From the NCBI RefSeq assembly GCF_002014985.1, contig NZ_MUXU01000009.1, forward strand, positions 1-10,752: a stretch of 10,752 bases of DNA, given 5' to 3'. Made by a program: the position numbers and the translations under genes. The notes under the pieces are model-generated. The model searched no databases. It was given only the letters and a program-made list of their open reading frames with translations, and was not told where the DNA came from. Below, in pieces: positions 1 through 7,198 of the stretch (position 1 is the stretch's first letter; each line of letters opens with the position of its first letter). The DNA comes from Moraxella caviae (GTDB taxonomy: Bacteria > Pseudomonadota > Gammaproteobacteria > Pseudomonadales > Moraxellaceae).

Positions 1-12
1 GGAAGATACAAG

Positions 13-42
13 GTTGGGTTTTCGTTTCACTCAACCCAACTT
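13..42. repeat. Palindromic 30-bp repeat, copy 1
   Basis: The unit starts gttgggtt and ends aacccaac plus tt. The two 8-base arms (13-20 and 33-40) are perfectly complementary around a 12-base loop, so it can form a hairpin in RNA or single-stranded DNA. A second copy lies at 91-120 and differs at one base. It resembles, from memory, the small GTTGGGTT/AACCCAAC palindromes scattered in many bacterial genomes. There is no T-run after either arm, so it does not look like an intrinsic terminator, although it lies just downstream of pgsA. Confidence 0.75.
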
Positions 43-90
43 GTCACATGAAAACCATCATTTTATTTGCAGATAAATCACGCCTTGATT

Positions 91-120
91 GTTGGGTTTT
101 CGTTTCACTCAGCCCAACTT
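91..120. repeat. Palindromic 30-bp repeat, copy 2
   Basis: This copy matches the one at 13-42 in 29 of 30 bases, in the same orientation, with 48 bases between the two. The one change (a to g in the right arm, at 112) turns a pair into a G-T wobble and so keeps the hairpin foldable. It lies 26 bases past the pgsA stop codon and could stabilise the 3' end of the pgsA mRNA; that role is inference. Confidence 0.75.
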
Positions 121-146
121 ACAACCCATCAAATCCAGCCCACACC

Positions 147-803
147 CTAATTCTGCTTTAAATACGGCCAAGCGGCTTTTAGATAAATCATCATAGACCA
201 CAGCGTCAAAATCACCGCCACCACCATCAGCGTGTAGCCGAGCATTTCTAGCATTTGCCAGTTGAGCAGCAGCACGGTGATGGCAATCATCTGAAACGTG
301 GTTTTAAGTTTGCCCACATAGCTTACCGCCACGGACGTGCGATTGCCCAGCTCCGCCATCCATTCACGCAGTGCCGAGACGGCAATTTCCCGAGAAATAA
401 TGACGATGGCGCTGATTGCCATCACGATGTTTGGGTGCCACTGCACCAAAATAATGAGCGCAGCCGCCACCATCAGCTTGTCCGCCACAGGGTCCAAAAA
501 ACGCCCAAAAGCCGAACTTAGCCCCATTTTTCGTGCCAAATAGCCATCAAGCCAATCGGTAATCGCCGCCAGCACAAACACAAAAGTGAGCAAAAAATGC
601 CGCAGCATACTGGTGCTGTATTCCATCATACCAAGCCGTGCGATGGCGTTGTCGGGAATGGCTGGCACATTGATGCCAAGCGCAGGCGGCCAGTAGGCGA
701 TGGCGACAAACAAAGGAATCATCACGATGCGCGCGATGGTGAGATTGTTTGGCAGGGTGAAAATGGTGCTGGCTTTTTCGGCTGGCTGATTTGGTGTAGT
801 CAT
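147..803 (-). CDS. pgsA: CDP-diacylglycerol--glycerol-3-phosphate 3-phosphatidyltransferase
   Basis: Inner-membrane enzyme that joins CDP-diacylglycerol and sn-glycerol 3-phosphate to make phosphatidylglycerophosphate, the first committed step to phosphatidylglycerol and cardiolipin. The CDP-alcohol phosphotransferase signature is complete: D83, D86-G87, A90-R91, G100, D104 and D108. The N-terminal LPNNLTIARIVMIPLFV and the segment SREIAVSALREWMAELGNR (137-155) are typical of PgsA. Several hydrophobic stretches (about 22-38, 68-82, 109-136, 170-205) fit a polytopic protein. It is 218 residues against about 182 in E. coli; the extra length is mainly a roughly 30-residue stretch (about 38-68) between the first two membrane segments. 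The ATG at 803-801 has no clear Shine-Dalgarno, only A-rich leader sequence. It stands alone, transcribed away from pstS. Confidence 0.95.
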   Translation of the reverse strand: MTTPNQPAEKASTIFTLPNNLTIARIVMIPLFVAIAYWPPALGINVPAIPDNAIARLGMMEYSTSMLRHFLLTFVFVLAAITDWLDGYLARKMGLSSAFGRFLDPVADKLMVAAALIILVQWHPNIVMAISAIVIISREIAVSALREWMAELGNRTSVAVSYVGKLKTTFQMIAITVLLLNWQMLEMLGYTLMVVAVILTLWSMMIYLKAAWPYLKQN

Positions 804-1185
804 GATGGTTTGTTTGTTTTAATGTTTTTGCTTGATTGTCGCTGATTGATTTTTGTAAATCGTGGCGATTTGGGCGCAATAATTCGCCTTATGATACCTT
901 ACTTTGCGGTGTTTGGCGAATTTTTTGTTGCCAAAATGTGTGGCAATGTTTGCTGGTGGGCTTGCTGGCGGTCAATTTGGGCGGCTGGTGCGCTGGTTTA
1001 AGGTTGATTTTTCTATTTTTTAATTTGCGTTTTGTAATTCTCACTTTTTAGTTCTCACTTTTCAATTTCCAATTTCCAATTTCCAATTTCCAATTCCGCT
1101 TTTTAATTCCCACTTTCCGATTTTTTTATTTCTCATTTCCCTTCTTTTCACATCGCCATCAAGTTTGTTACGCAAAAGTAAGCAT
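804..1185. other. Divergent spacer between pgsA and the pstS control region
   Basis: No gene is supported here. The pgsA promoter should lie near 804-900 on the minus strand; a TATCAT-like -10 can be read at about 890-896, but no convincing -35 accompanies it. Short overlapping inverted repeats occur at 912-917/930-935 (tttggc/gccaaa) and 928-933/941-946 (ttgcca/tggcaa), which are mutually exclusive as hairpins. From about 1036 the plus strand becomes pyrimidine-rich and contains the 7-bp tandem array. An open frame at 836-1051 starts at TTG without a ribosome binding site and was not accepted. Confidence 0.5.
1063..1097. repeat. 7-bp tandem repeat (CAATTTC), about 5 copies
   Basis: Four exact CAATTTC units run at 1063-1069, 1070-1076, 1077-1083 and 1084-1090, followed by a diverged fifth (CAATTCC, 1091-1097). 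Flanking sequence keeps the same register in decayed form: ttctcactttt occurs at 1038-1048 and 1052-1062, a 14-base (2 x 7) shift, and related words continue to about 1118. Such short tandem repeats change copy number by slippage. It lies about 90 bases upstream of the Pho boxes and 260 upstream of the pgsA start. Confidence 0.85.
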
Positions 1186-1225
1186 TTGTCATAAAACTGT
1201 CATTTGCACGTCATCTGATTGTCAT
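1186..1225 (+). promoter_or_regulatory. Tandem Pho boxes (PhoB binding sites) of pstS
   Basis: Four 7-base half-sites start at 1186, 1197, 1208 and 1219, exactly 11 bases apart: TTGTCAT, CTGTCAT, ACGTCAT and TTGTCAT. The known PhoB site is two CTGTCAT-like 7-mers separated by 4 AT-rich bases, so this is two adjoining Pho boxes on one face of the helix; the best one is 1186-1203. PhoB from this same cluster is the expected binder. A weak -10 (CAAAAT, 1236-1241) follows 10 bases after the last half-site, as in Pho promoters where PhoB replaces the -35 contact. Confidence 0.9.
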
Positions 1226-1235
1226 GCAAGATGGG

Positions 1236-1241
1236 CAAAAT
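1236..1241 (+). promoter_or_regulatory. Probable -10 element of the pstS promoter
   Basis: CAAAAT matches TATAAT at 4 of 6 positions and sits at the spacing expected after the final PhoB half-site. There is no separate -35 hexamer, which fits PhoB-dependent activation. A start near 1248 would give a leader of about 110 bases containing a small hairpin (gcag 1252-1255 with ctgc 1264-1267, then six T at 1268-1273) and a repeated caatccat (1328-1335, 1338-1345). Confidence 0.5.
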
Positions 1242-1360
1242 ACGCTCAAACGCAGCTGCATGACTGCTTTTTTCGTAAGAGTTACCAAAGGTGAGTGCCA
1301 TCTGCCAAGCGCAAAGCATTCATCGGCAATCCATCTACAATCCATGAATCGGAGTATTCC

Positions 1361-2497
1361 ATGAAAAAGTTCAACCTTTCTGTCATCACGCTTGGTTTGG
1401 CAAGTGCTTTGGCACTGAGCGCTTGCTCTAAGCCAGCTGAAAACACCGAAGCCGCCCCAGCCGCCCCAGCTACCGAGCAAGCCGCTGCCCCAGCTGCTGA
1501 AGCTGGCGAGAAAATCGCTACCCAAATCACTGGCGCAGGCGCGTCATTCCCACAGCCAGTTTATGCCAAGTGGAGTACAGATTTTAATGCAGCAACTTCT
1601 GGCAAAGTAAACTACCAATCCATCGGCTCATCTGGCGGCATCAAGCAAATCATCGCTAAAACTGTAGATTTTGGTGCGTCTGATGCGCCAATGACGGTAG
1701 AAGAGCTTGAACAAGAAGGCTTGGTACAGTTCCCAACCGTAATCGGTGGCGTAGTACCAGTGATTAACGTAGACGGCATTGAGCCGGGTGCACTAAAACT
1801 TGACGGCGAGACGCTGGCAAATATTTATCTTGGCAAAATCACCAACTGGAATGACGCTGCCATCGCTGCGCTAAACCCAGATTTGACACTGCCTGACGCT
1901 GCCATCACTACCGTATTTCGTTCGGACGGTTCAGGCACGACCTTTAACTTTACCGACTACCTTGCCAAAGTATCGCCAGAATGGCAATCAAGCGTGGGCG
2001 TGGATAAAACCATCAAATGGCCGACCACCGTAACAGGCGCAGCAGGCAAGGGTAACGAAGGCGTGGCAAGCTATGTAAACCGCGTGAAAAACTCTATCGG
2101 CTATGTAGAATACGCTTATGCCAAGCAAAACAATATGTCGCACGTTGCGCTGAAAAACGCCGTGGGCGAATTTGTTCAGCCATCAGCAGAAAGTTTTGCA
2201 GCAGCAGGCGATATTGACTGGTCGCAAGCTGCTGGCTTTAACAAAGTGCTGACCAACTCAGAAACCCAAGGCGCATGGCCAATCGCTGCAGCGACTTTCA
2301 TCTTGGTGCACAAAAACCCAGAAAACCCAGCGCAAGTGGCAGGCGTGTTGAAATTCTTTGACTGGGCATTTGCCAACGGCGACCAAGCAGCACTGGATCT
2401 AGATTATGTGCCATTTAGCGACAGCGCGGTTGCCTTGTTCCAAGACAGCTGGGCGCAAATCAAAGACAAAGAAGGCAATCCAGTATTTACCAAATAA
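1361..2497 (+). CDS. pstS: Phosphate ABC transporter substrate-binding protein PstS (predicted lipoprotein)
   Basis: High-affinity phosphate-binding component of the Pst importer. The ATG at 1361 is chosen because GGAG (1351-1354) precedes it by 6 bases and because it starts directly with a signal peptide; an in-frame GTG at 1295 would bury that signal. The signal MKKFNLSVITLGLASALALSAC ends in the lipobox LSAC, so Cys22 should be lipidated, unlike soluble E. coli PstS. An Ala/Pro/Glu-rich tether (about 23-55) follows. Family motifs: ITGAGASFPQPVYAKW (56-71), IGSSGG (88-93), FGASDAP (104-110), YLGKITNW (156-163), FRSDGSGTT (186-194) and SIGYVEYAYA (245-254). Phosphate ligands by comparison with E. 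coli: S62 (Thr there), F63, a Ser in IGSSGG, D108, R187, S191-T193. Length is 378 residues. It is the first gene of the cluster, directly under the Pho boxes. Confidence 0.97.
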   Translation: MKKFNLSVITLGLASALALSACSKPAENTEAAPAAPATEQAAAPAAEAGEKIATQITGAGASFPQPVYAKWSTDFNAATSGKVNYQSIGSSGGIKQIIAKTVDFGASDAPMTVEELEQEGLVQFPTVIGGVVPVINVDGIEPGALKLDGETLANIYLGKITNWNDAAIAALNPDLTLPDAAITTVFRSDGSGTTFNFTDYLAKVSPEWQSSVGVDKTIKWPTTVTGAAGKGNEGVASYVNRVKNSIGYVEYAYAKQNNMSHVALKNAVGEFVQPSAESFAAAGDIDWSQAAGFNKVLTNSETQGAWPIAAATFILVHKNPENPAQVAGVLKFFDWAFANGDQAALDLDYVPFSDSAVALFQDSWAQIKDKEGNPVFTK

Positions 2498-2808
2498 TCT
2501 GACAGTCTTCCCACTATCGTCTGATACGTCGTCAAGCTCGCTTTCTGTACTACTTGTACTATCTGCGCTCGCTTTCCTTATCTCAAACGATATTGGTTTG
2601 ACCATCAAGCATTGTTTTAAATGATGCTTTGAAATTATTCAAAAAAGCAAGCAGGTTTGCGATGGTGCAGACCTGTTTGCACAAGTTTACTAAGTTTTTT
2701 GTTAGCAAGCCGTTTTTGGCAATCACTGATTTGTAATTTTAAAACAGCCTATCTTTTAACTTTTAGGCGTTTGCCAACATTTCATCTCAAACAACGAATC
2801 AAAAAGTT
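2498..2808. other. pstS-pstC spacer (311 bp)
   Basis: No gene is supported; the one open frame in it (2657-2944) overlaps pstC out of frame. The first third (about 2503-2580) has a direct repeat gctcgctttc at 2536-2545 and 2567-2576 and the words gtact/tgtact, giving it the look of a dispersed element. Then come small hairpins (aagcat 2607-2612 with atgctt 2624-2629) and the larger one at 2652-2675. The remainder up to pstC is AT-rich with no Pho box and no convincing sigma70 promoter. Confidence 0.6.
2652..2678 (+). terminator. Intercistronic hairpin, possible attenuator between pstS and pstC
   Basis: caggtttgc (2652-2660) pairs with gcagacctg (2667-2675) over 9 positions with one G-U, closing a 6-base loop; only three T follow. 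That is a solid stem with a poor U-tract, so partial termination or a block to 3' exonuclease is more likely than a full stop. Its position between a gene needed in large amount (pstS) and the membrane genes suits stepped-down expression. That role is inferred. Confidence 0.5.
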
Positions 2809-3783
2809 ATGGCAACTTCACCACACACCGACAACCACGCACTCACCGCTCAGCTGGCTCGTCAGCAGCGACTCGATGCGCTGTTTGTCAATGCGACCCG
2901 ATTTTTCGCTTTTCTTGTGCTTTGCTCGCTTGGCGGGATTTTGATTGCGCTGACTTTGGGTGCAATCCCAAGCATGAAAGAATTTGGCTTATCGTTTTAT
3001 ACATCTAGCGAGTGGAATCCTGTTACAGGCGAATTTGGTGCGTTAGCTCCGATTTACGGTACGCTGGTAACTTCGGTGATTGCCATCGCCATCGCTGTGC
3101 CAGTCAGTTTTGGCATTGCGGTGTTTTTGACCGAATTATGCCCAAAATTTCTTAAAAAACCCTTAGGCATCGCCATTGAGCTTTTGGCAGGCATTCCGTC
3201 CATCATTTATGGTATGTGGGGCTTGTTTGTGTTTGCGCCTTGGTTTGGCGATAACGTGCAGCCTTGGCTGATTGAGCATTTGGGCAGTGTGCCTGTGCTT
3301 GGCAAGCTGTTTACAGGTGCGCCCATTGGCATTGGTATGTTTACCGCAAGTTTGGTGCTTGCCATCATGATTATTCCTTTTATCGCTGCCACCATGCGTG
3401 ATGTGTTTTCTGTCGTGCCAGATTTGCTTAAGGAATCTGCCTATGGCGTGGGCGCAACGACATGGGAGGTGATGACAAAAATCGTGCTGCCTTATACCAA
3501 AGCAGGCGTGGTTGGCGGTGTGATTTTGGGACTGGGGCGTGCGCTTGGTGAGACGATGGCGGTAACTTTCCTAATCGGCAACACCTTTAACATCAACCCA
3601 AGCCTGTTCACTTCAGGCGTATCCATCACATCAGCGCTTGCCAACGAATTTGCCGAAGCGTCAAACGAGCTGCATTTATCATCGCTGCTGCATTTAGGCT
3701 TGATTTTGTTCATCATCACTTTTGTGGTGCTGTCATTGTCAAAACTTATGCTGATGAAAATTGACAAAAAATCAGGCAAATAA
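2809..3783 (+). CDS. pstC: Phosphate ABC transporter permease PstC
   Basis: One of the two inner-membrane subunits that form the phosphate channel. It has 324 residues, near the family norm, with a cytoplasmic N-terminus followed by hydrophobic segments at about 31-52, 82-108, 120-145, 172-196, 232-258 and 290-312. The permease loop that docks on the ATPase is at about 209-230 (E209-S-A-Y-G-V-G then LPYTKAG), a variant of the EAA motif. R244 and E248 in GLGRALGET keep the spacing of E. coli PstC R237 and E241, which were shown to matter for transport. The ATG at 2809 has no good Shine-Dalgarno; no better in-frame start is seen. PstA follows after 13 bases, so the two are surely co-transcribed. 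Confidence 0.96.
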   Translation: MATSPHTDNHALTAQLARQQRLDALFVNATRFFAFLVLCSLGGILIALTLGAIPSMKEFGLSFYTSSEWNPVTGEFGALAPIYGTLVTSVIAIAIAVPVSFGIAVFLTELCPKFLKKPLGIAIELLAGIPSIIYGMWGLFVFAPWFGDNVQPWLIEHLGSVPVLGKLFTGAPIGIGMFTASLVLAIMIIPFIAATMRDVFSVVPDLLKESAYGVGATTWEVMTKIVLPYTKAGVVGGVILGLGRALGETMAVTFLIGNTFNINPSLFTSGVSITSALANEFAEASNELHLSSLLHLGLILFIITFVVLSLSKLMLMKIDKKSGK

Positions 3784-3796
3784 GCAAGGAATTTTT

Positions 3797-4699
3797 ATGA
3801 CAACTGCAAATCACACCGCAAATCAAGCCGCCAAAACGCCAAACTTTTTTGAGCGCATGAATAAGGCGAAATACCAAAAACGCCAGCTGACGAACAAACT
3901 TGGCATTGCTTTTACCATTGGTGCGATGGTGTTCGGCTTGTTTTGGCTGATTTGGATTTTAATCACGCTGTTTGGGCAGGGCTTTTCTGGCTTGGTGAGT
4001 ATGCCTGTCTTTACGGTGGACACGCCGCCGCCAATGATGGAAGGCGGCCTTAGAAACGCCATTGTCGGCTCGGCGATGCTTGCTTTTGCGGGGCTTTTTA
4101 TCGGTGCGCCCATTGGCATGATGACGGGCATTTATTTGGCGGAATTTGACCGTGGCGGCTGGCTGGGCAAGGCGACACGCTTTATGAATGACATCTTGCT
4201 GTCTGCGCCTTCTATCGTGATTGGTTTGTTTATTTTTGCCTTGATGGTGCAAGGGCGCGGTTTTTCTGGCTGGGCAGGTGCGCTGGCGCTGGCGCTCATC
4301 GTCATTCCTGTGGTGGTGCGCACGACCGAAAATATGCTGCTTTTGGTGCCGAATAATCTGCGTGAAGCGGCTTATGCGCTTGGCACGCCAAAATGGAAAT
4401 TGGTAAGCCACGTTACCATGAAAGCTGCCAAAGCAGGCGTGGTAACAGGCGTGCTGCTTGCCTTTGCGCGCATCACAGGTGAGACGGCGCCATTGCTATT
4501 TACCGCGCTGAATAACCAATACTTTAGCACAGATATGAATGCAGCACTTGCCAACTTGCCAAACACCATTTATCAATTTGCCATGAGTCCTTATGACAAC
4601 TGGCACGCCTTGGCTTGGGCGGCAGCACTGCTCATCACCGCAGCGGTATTGCTGCTAAACGTTGTCGCCAGAATGCTTAGCGGCAAAGATTATAAATGA
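3797..4699 (+). CDS. pstA: Phosphate ABC transporter permease PstA
   Basis: Second channel subunit, pairing with PstC. The ATG at 3797 is preferred because AAGGAA (3786-3791) lies 5 bases upstream; an upstream TTG at 3761 would overlap pstC and has no ribosome binding site. The product is 300 residues with a polar 30-residue N-terminus and membrane segments at about 36-60, 88-114, 132-152, 158-176, 213-226 and 270-292. The ATPase-docking loop reads E190-A-A-Y-A-L-G196, a good EAA motif. R175 (VVVRTTENM) and R225 (FARITGET) match E. coli PstA R170 and R220, residues linked to function. It is spaced 13 bases from pstC and 18 from pstB with similar ribosome binding sites, so it is translated as part of one unit. 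Confidence 0.96.
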   Translation: MTTANHTANQAAKTPNFFERMNKAKYQKRQLTNKLGIAFTIGAMVFGLFWLIWILITLFGQGFSGLVSMPVFTVDTPPPMMEGGLRNAIVGSAMLAFAGLFIGAPIGMMTGIYLAEFDRGGWLGKATRFMNDILLSAPSIVIGLFIFALMVQGRGFSGWAGALALALIVIPVVVRTTENMLLLVPNNLREAAYALGTPKWKLVSHVTMKAAKAGVVTGVLLAFARITGETAPLLFTALNNQYFSTDMNAALANLPNTIYQFAMSPYDNWHALAWAAALLITAAVLLLNVVARMLSGKDYK

Positions 4700-4717
4700 T
4701 GGCATAAGGAATTTACC

Positions 4718-5608
4718 ATGACGACAACCCAACAAAAACCCAAAACCAGCGAGCAGCGCAGCACGCCTGTTACCAATCCTTATTTAGACGAAATTCATTC
4801 AGACAATACAGCGACAACAACCATGACAACACAAACCACAAATGCCATCGCCACGCCAGCCAAAATGCAAATTCGCAATCTCAACTTTTATTATGGCGAT
4901 TTTAAGGCGTTAAAAAACATCAATCTTGACATTGCTGATAAGAAAGTTACGGCTTTTATTGGGCCATCTGGCTGCGGCAAATCCACGCTTTTGCGCACCT
5001 TTAACCGTATGTACGACCTATATCCGGGTATGCGTGCCACAGGCGAGATTAACCTTGATGGCGCAAATATCTTAGATAAATCGGTGGACGTAAACTTACT
5101 GCGTGCGCGTGTGGGCATGGTGTTCCAAAAACCCACGCCATTTCCGATGTCTATTTATGACAATGTCGCCTTTGGGGTGAAATTGTACGAAAAACTTTCT
5201 AAGTCTGAGATGGACGACCGTGTGGAATGGGCGCTCAAAAAAGCGGCACTGTGGAATGAAGTCAAAGACAAGCTAAAAGCGTCTGGTCTTTCGCTGTCAG
5301 GCGGTCAGCAGCAGCGTTTGTGCATTGCGCGCGGTGTGGCGACACGTCCAGAAGTGTTGCTGCTTGATGAGCCGACTTCAGCGCTTGACCCTATCAGCAC
5401 AGGCGCAATTGAAGATTTGATTGAAGATTTGAAAAACGATTATACCATCGCCATCGTAACGCACAATATGCAGCAGGCGGCACGTTGCTCAGATTATACC
5501 GTGTATATGTATCTGGGCGATATGATTGAAATGGGCGAGACCAGCCAAATTTTTAATAACCCAAAACAAAAAGCCACCGAAGATTACATCACAGGTCGCC
5601 ACGGCTAA
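4718..5608 (+). CDS. pstB: Phosphate ABC transporter ATP-binding protein PstB
   Basis: Cytoplasmic ATPase that powers phosphate import through PstCA. All nucleotide-binding motifs are intact: Walker [10 protein letters not shown] (82-90), Q-loop Q137, signature LSGGQQQR (193-200), Walker B VLLLDEP (213-219), D-loop SALD (221-224) and H-loop H249. The ABC domain begins at about residue 50 ([11 protein letters not shown]), as in PstB generally, and ends with ITGRHG. At 296 residues it is longer than E. coli PstB (about 257) because of a 48-residue Thr/Gln/Ser-rich, disordered-looking N-terminus. The ATG at 4718 has AAGGA (4706-4710) 7 bases upstream; an internal Met36 (ATG at 4823) lacks one, so the long form is favoured. 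Confidence 0.97.
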   Translation: MTTTQQKPKTSEQRSTPVTNPYLDEIHSDNTATTTMTTQTTNAIATPAKMQIRNLNFYYGDFKALKNINLDIADKKVTAFIGPSGCGKSTLLRTFNRMYDLYPGMRATGEINLDGANILDKSVDVNLLRARVGMVFQKPTPFPMSIYDNVAFGVKLYEKLSKSEMDDRVEWALKKAALWNEVKDKLKASGLSLSGGQQQRLCIARGVATRPEVLLLDEPTSALDPISTGAIEDLIEDLKNDYTIAIVTHNMQQAARCSDYTVYMYLGDMIEMGETSQIFNNPKQKATEDYITGRHG

Positions 5609-5663
5609 GTGGTGCGTCTGATTGCGATGTTTGATTTGACACAACACAAAAAAAGGGTACACT

Positions 5664-6419
5664 ATGTTTGGGAAACACACTTCAAAAAGTTTTGATGCGT
5701 CATTGGACGCTGCGCTGCAGACCTTTTTAACGATGGGACACATGGCGGTGGGACAGGTGTCTCGCAGTATGCAGGCGCTTGCCAAAAACGATGCTGCGCT
5801 TGCCACAGACGTGATTGACAGCGATGCTAAGATTAACGCCTTTGAGCGCGACATTGATGAGCAAGTGGTGAATTTGGTGGCTCGCCGCCAGCCCACCGCC
5901 AATGATTTGCGCTTTATCATTTGTCTGTCAAAAGGCGTGGTGGATATTGAGCGCATTGGTGATGAAGCGGTGAAAATCGCACGTTTGGTGCTGCAAAACA
6001 GCAGCTTACTTGCCGAAGGTGGCCGCAGTGAGCATGATTATCAGCACCAAGCCTTGGCGGACAAAGTGCGCCTGATGGTGGTGGACGCACTAGAAGCCTT
6101 TCGCCATCAGGACGCACGGCTTGCTTTTGAAGTCATGCAGATGGACGAAGTGATTGACAGCGAATACCGTGCGGCGATTGACGTTTTGCGCACCCAAGAG
6201 CTTGACAATGACGAAGTGATCCAAGTGCTGTGGGTGCTGCGTGCGCTAGAGCGCATTGGCGATCACGCGCGTAATTTGGCGGAATTTGTGGTGTATCTGG
6301 GCAGCGGCACAGACGTACGCCACACGTCATTTAGCGATGTGGAAGAAGCGGTGGAAGTGGCGCAAGACCGCTTTGAACAAGGGCGTGCTGATAAAAGCCT
6401 GAGCAGTGCCGATGAATAA
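5664..6419 (+). CDS. phoU: Phosphate signalling regulator PhoU
   Basis: Cytoplasmic adaptor that reports Pst transporter state to PhoR and holds the Pho response off when phosphate is plentiful. It is 251 residues (E. coli 241), all-helical in appearance, and has the two repeats of the PhoU fold, each with a metal-binding E-x3-D motif: E96-RIG-D100 and E196-RIG-D200. The start MFGKHTSKSFDASLDAAL is typical. The ATG at 5664 follows AAGGG (5653-5657). The C-terminal tail (about 226-251) is acidic and variable. It lies 55 bases after pstB and 41 before phoB, with no promoter or terminator evident between, which supports one transcript joining transporter and two-component system. Confidence 0.95.
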   Translation: MFGKHTSKSFDASLDAALQTFLTMGHMAVGQVSRSMQALAKNDAALATDVIDSDAKINAFERDIDEQVVNLVARRQPTANDLRFIICLSKGVVDIERIGDEAVKIARLVLQNSSLLAEGGRSEHDYQHQALADKVRLMVVDALEAFRHQDARLAFEVMQMDEVIDSEYRAAIDVLRTQELDNDEVIQVLWVLRALERIGDHARNLAEFVVYLGSGTDVRHTSFSDVEEAVEVAQDRFEQGRADKSLSSADE

Positions 6420-6460
6420 TCATCGGTCAAATTTAACCAACCAATTTTAAGGATAGTACC

Positions 6461-7150
6461 GTGCCTGTGCCAAAAATTTTGGTCGTAGAAGATGAACCTG
6501 CCATCAGCGAGCTGATTATCACCACGCTGGAATTTGCCGACTTTGAAGCGGTGGCAGCATTTGATGTGCCAAGTGCACACGCCGCTGTGATTGACGAAAA
6601 TCCTGATTTGATTTTGCTTGATTGGATGCTGCCCAATGGGCAATCAGGCATTGATTTGGCACGCCGCCTAAAAAAAGACGACAGCACGGCTAATATTCCT
6701 ATCATCATGCTCACCGCCAAGGGCGAAGAAGATAATAAAGTGTATGGACTGGACGCAGGTGCGGACGATTACATCACCAAGCCCTTTAGCACGCGTGAGC
6801 TGGTAAGCCGCATTAAGGCGGTGCTAAGACGCACAGGCAGCATCAATGAAAAGCCCGTGGGCGCAGGTAAGCTGACGATTGAGCCAGCCAGCCAGCGGGT
6901 GATGGTGGGCAACCAAGAAATTACGATGAGCAGCACCGAGTACCGTTTGCTGTACTTTTTTATGACGCACATTGACCGTGTCTATACTCGTGCGCAAATC
7001 TTAGACCAAGTGTGGGGCGGCAACGTATACATTGACGAGCGCACGGTGGACGTACACATTCGCCGCCTGCGCAAGGTGCTAGAGCCGTTTGGTGTGAGCG
7101 GCTTTATCCAGACGGTGCGTGGCACAGGCTATCGTTTTTCTGAAAAATGA
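6461..7150 (+). CDS. phoB: Phosphate regulon response regulator PhoB (OmpR family)
   Basis: Transcription factor that, once phosphorylated by PhoR, binds Pho boxes such as those at 1186-1225. The receiver domain (about 4-122) shows the acidic pair E10-D11, phosphate acceptor D54, T85 and K107. The C-terminal winged-helix DNA-binding domain (about 130-227) has the conserved TEYRLL (159-164), the recognition helix region DERTVDVHIRRLRKVL (192-207) and the closing VRGTGYRF (219-226). Length of 229 residues equals the family norm. The start is GTG at 6461 with AAGGA (6449-6453) 7 bases upstream. It has no Pho box of its own, so any autoregulation would come through the pstS promoter. Confidence 0.96.
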   Translation: MPVPKILVVEDEPAISELIITTLEFADFEAVAAFDVPSAHAAVIDENPDLILLDWMLPNGQSGIDLARRLKKDDSTANIPIIMLTAKGEEDNKVYGLDAGADDYITKPFSTRELVSRIKAVLRRTGSINEKPVGAGKLTIEPASQRVMVGNQEITMSSTEYRLLYFFMTHIDRVYTRAQILDQVWGGNVYIDERTVDVHIRRLRKVLEPFGVSGFIQTVRGTGYRFSEK

Positions 7151-7198
7151 TGTGCGTTGTAGCCATAATTGTTGATAAAAATAACAAGTAGCAAAACC

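Noticed and set aside
13..120. CRISPR-like pair of repeats with a 48-base spacer
   Set aside because: Only two copies, no further spacers, no cas genes, and the spacing and palindrome fit a dispersed intergenic repeat better.
836..1051. Open frame for a 71-residue hydrophobic protein
   Set aside because: It starts at TTG with no ribosome binding site, has an odd composition (Trp/Cys/Phe from T- and G-rich DNA) and matches no family I know.
1295..1360. GTG start extending PstS by 22 residues
   Set aside because: It would place a polar stretch before the signal peptide, and the ATG at 1361 has a clear GGAG site.
3761..3796. TTG start extending PstA into pstC
   Set aside because: There is no ribosome binding site, while the ATG at 3797 has AAGGAA in place.
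3959..4411. 150-residue minus-strand frame inside pstA
   Set aside because: It is a shadow of a well-supported gene; its His/Arg-rich product shows no domain.
7151..7198. Frameshift hiding a PhoR transmembrane region
   Set aside because: phoB ends intact at 7150 with a complete C-terminus, so there is no space for the missing segment in any frame.
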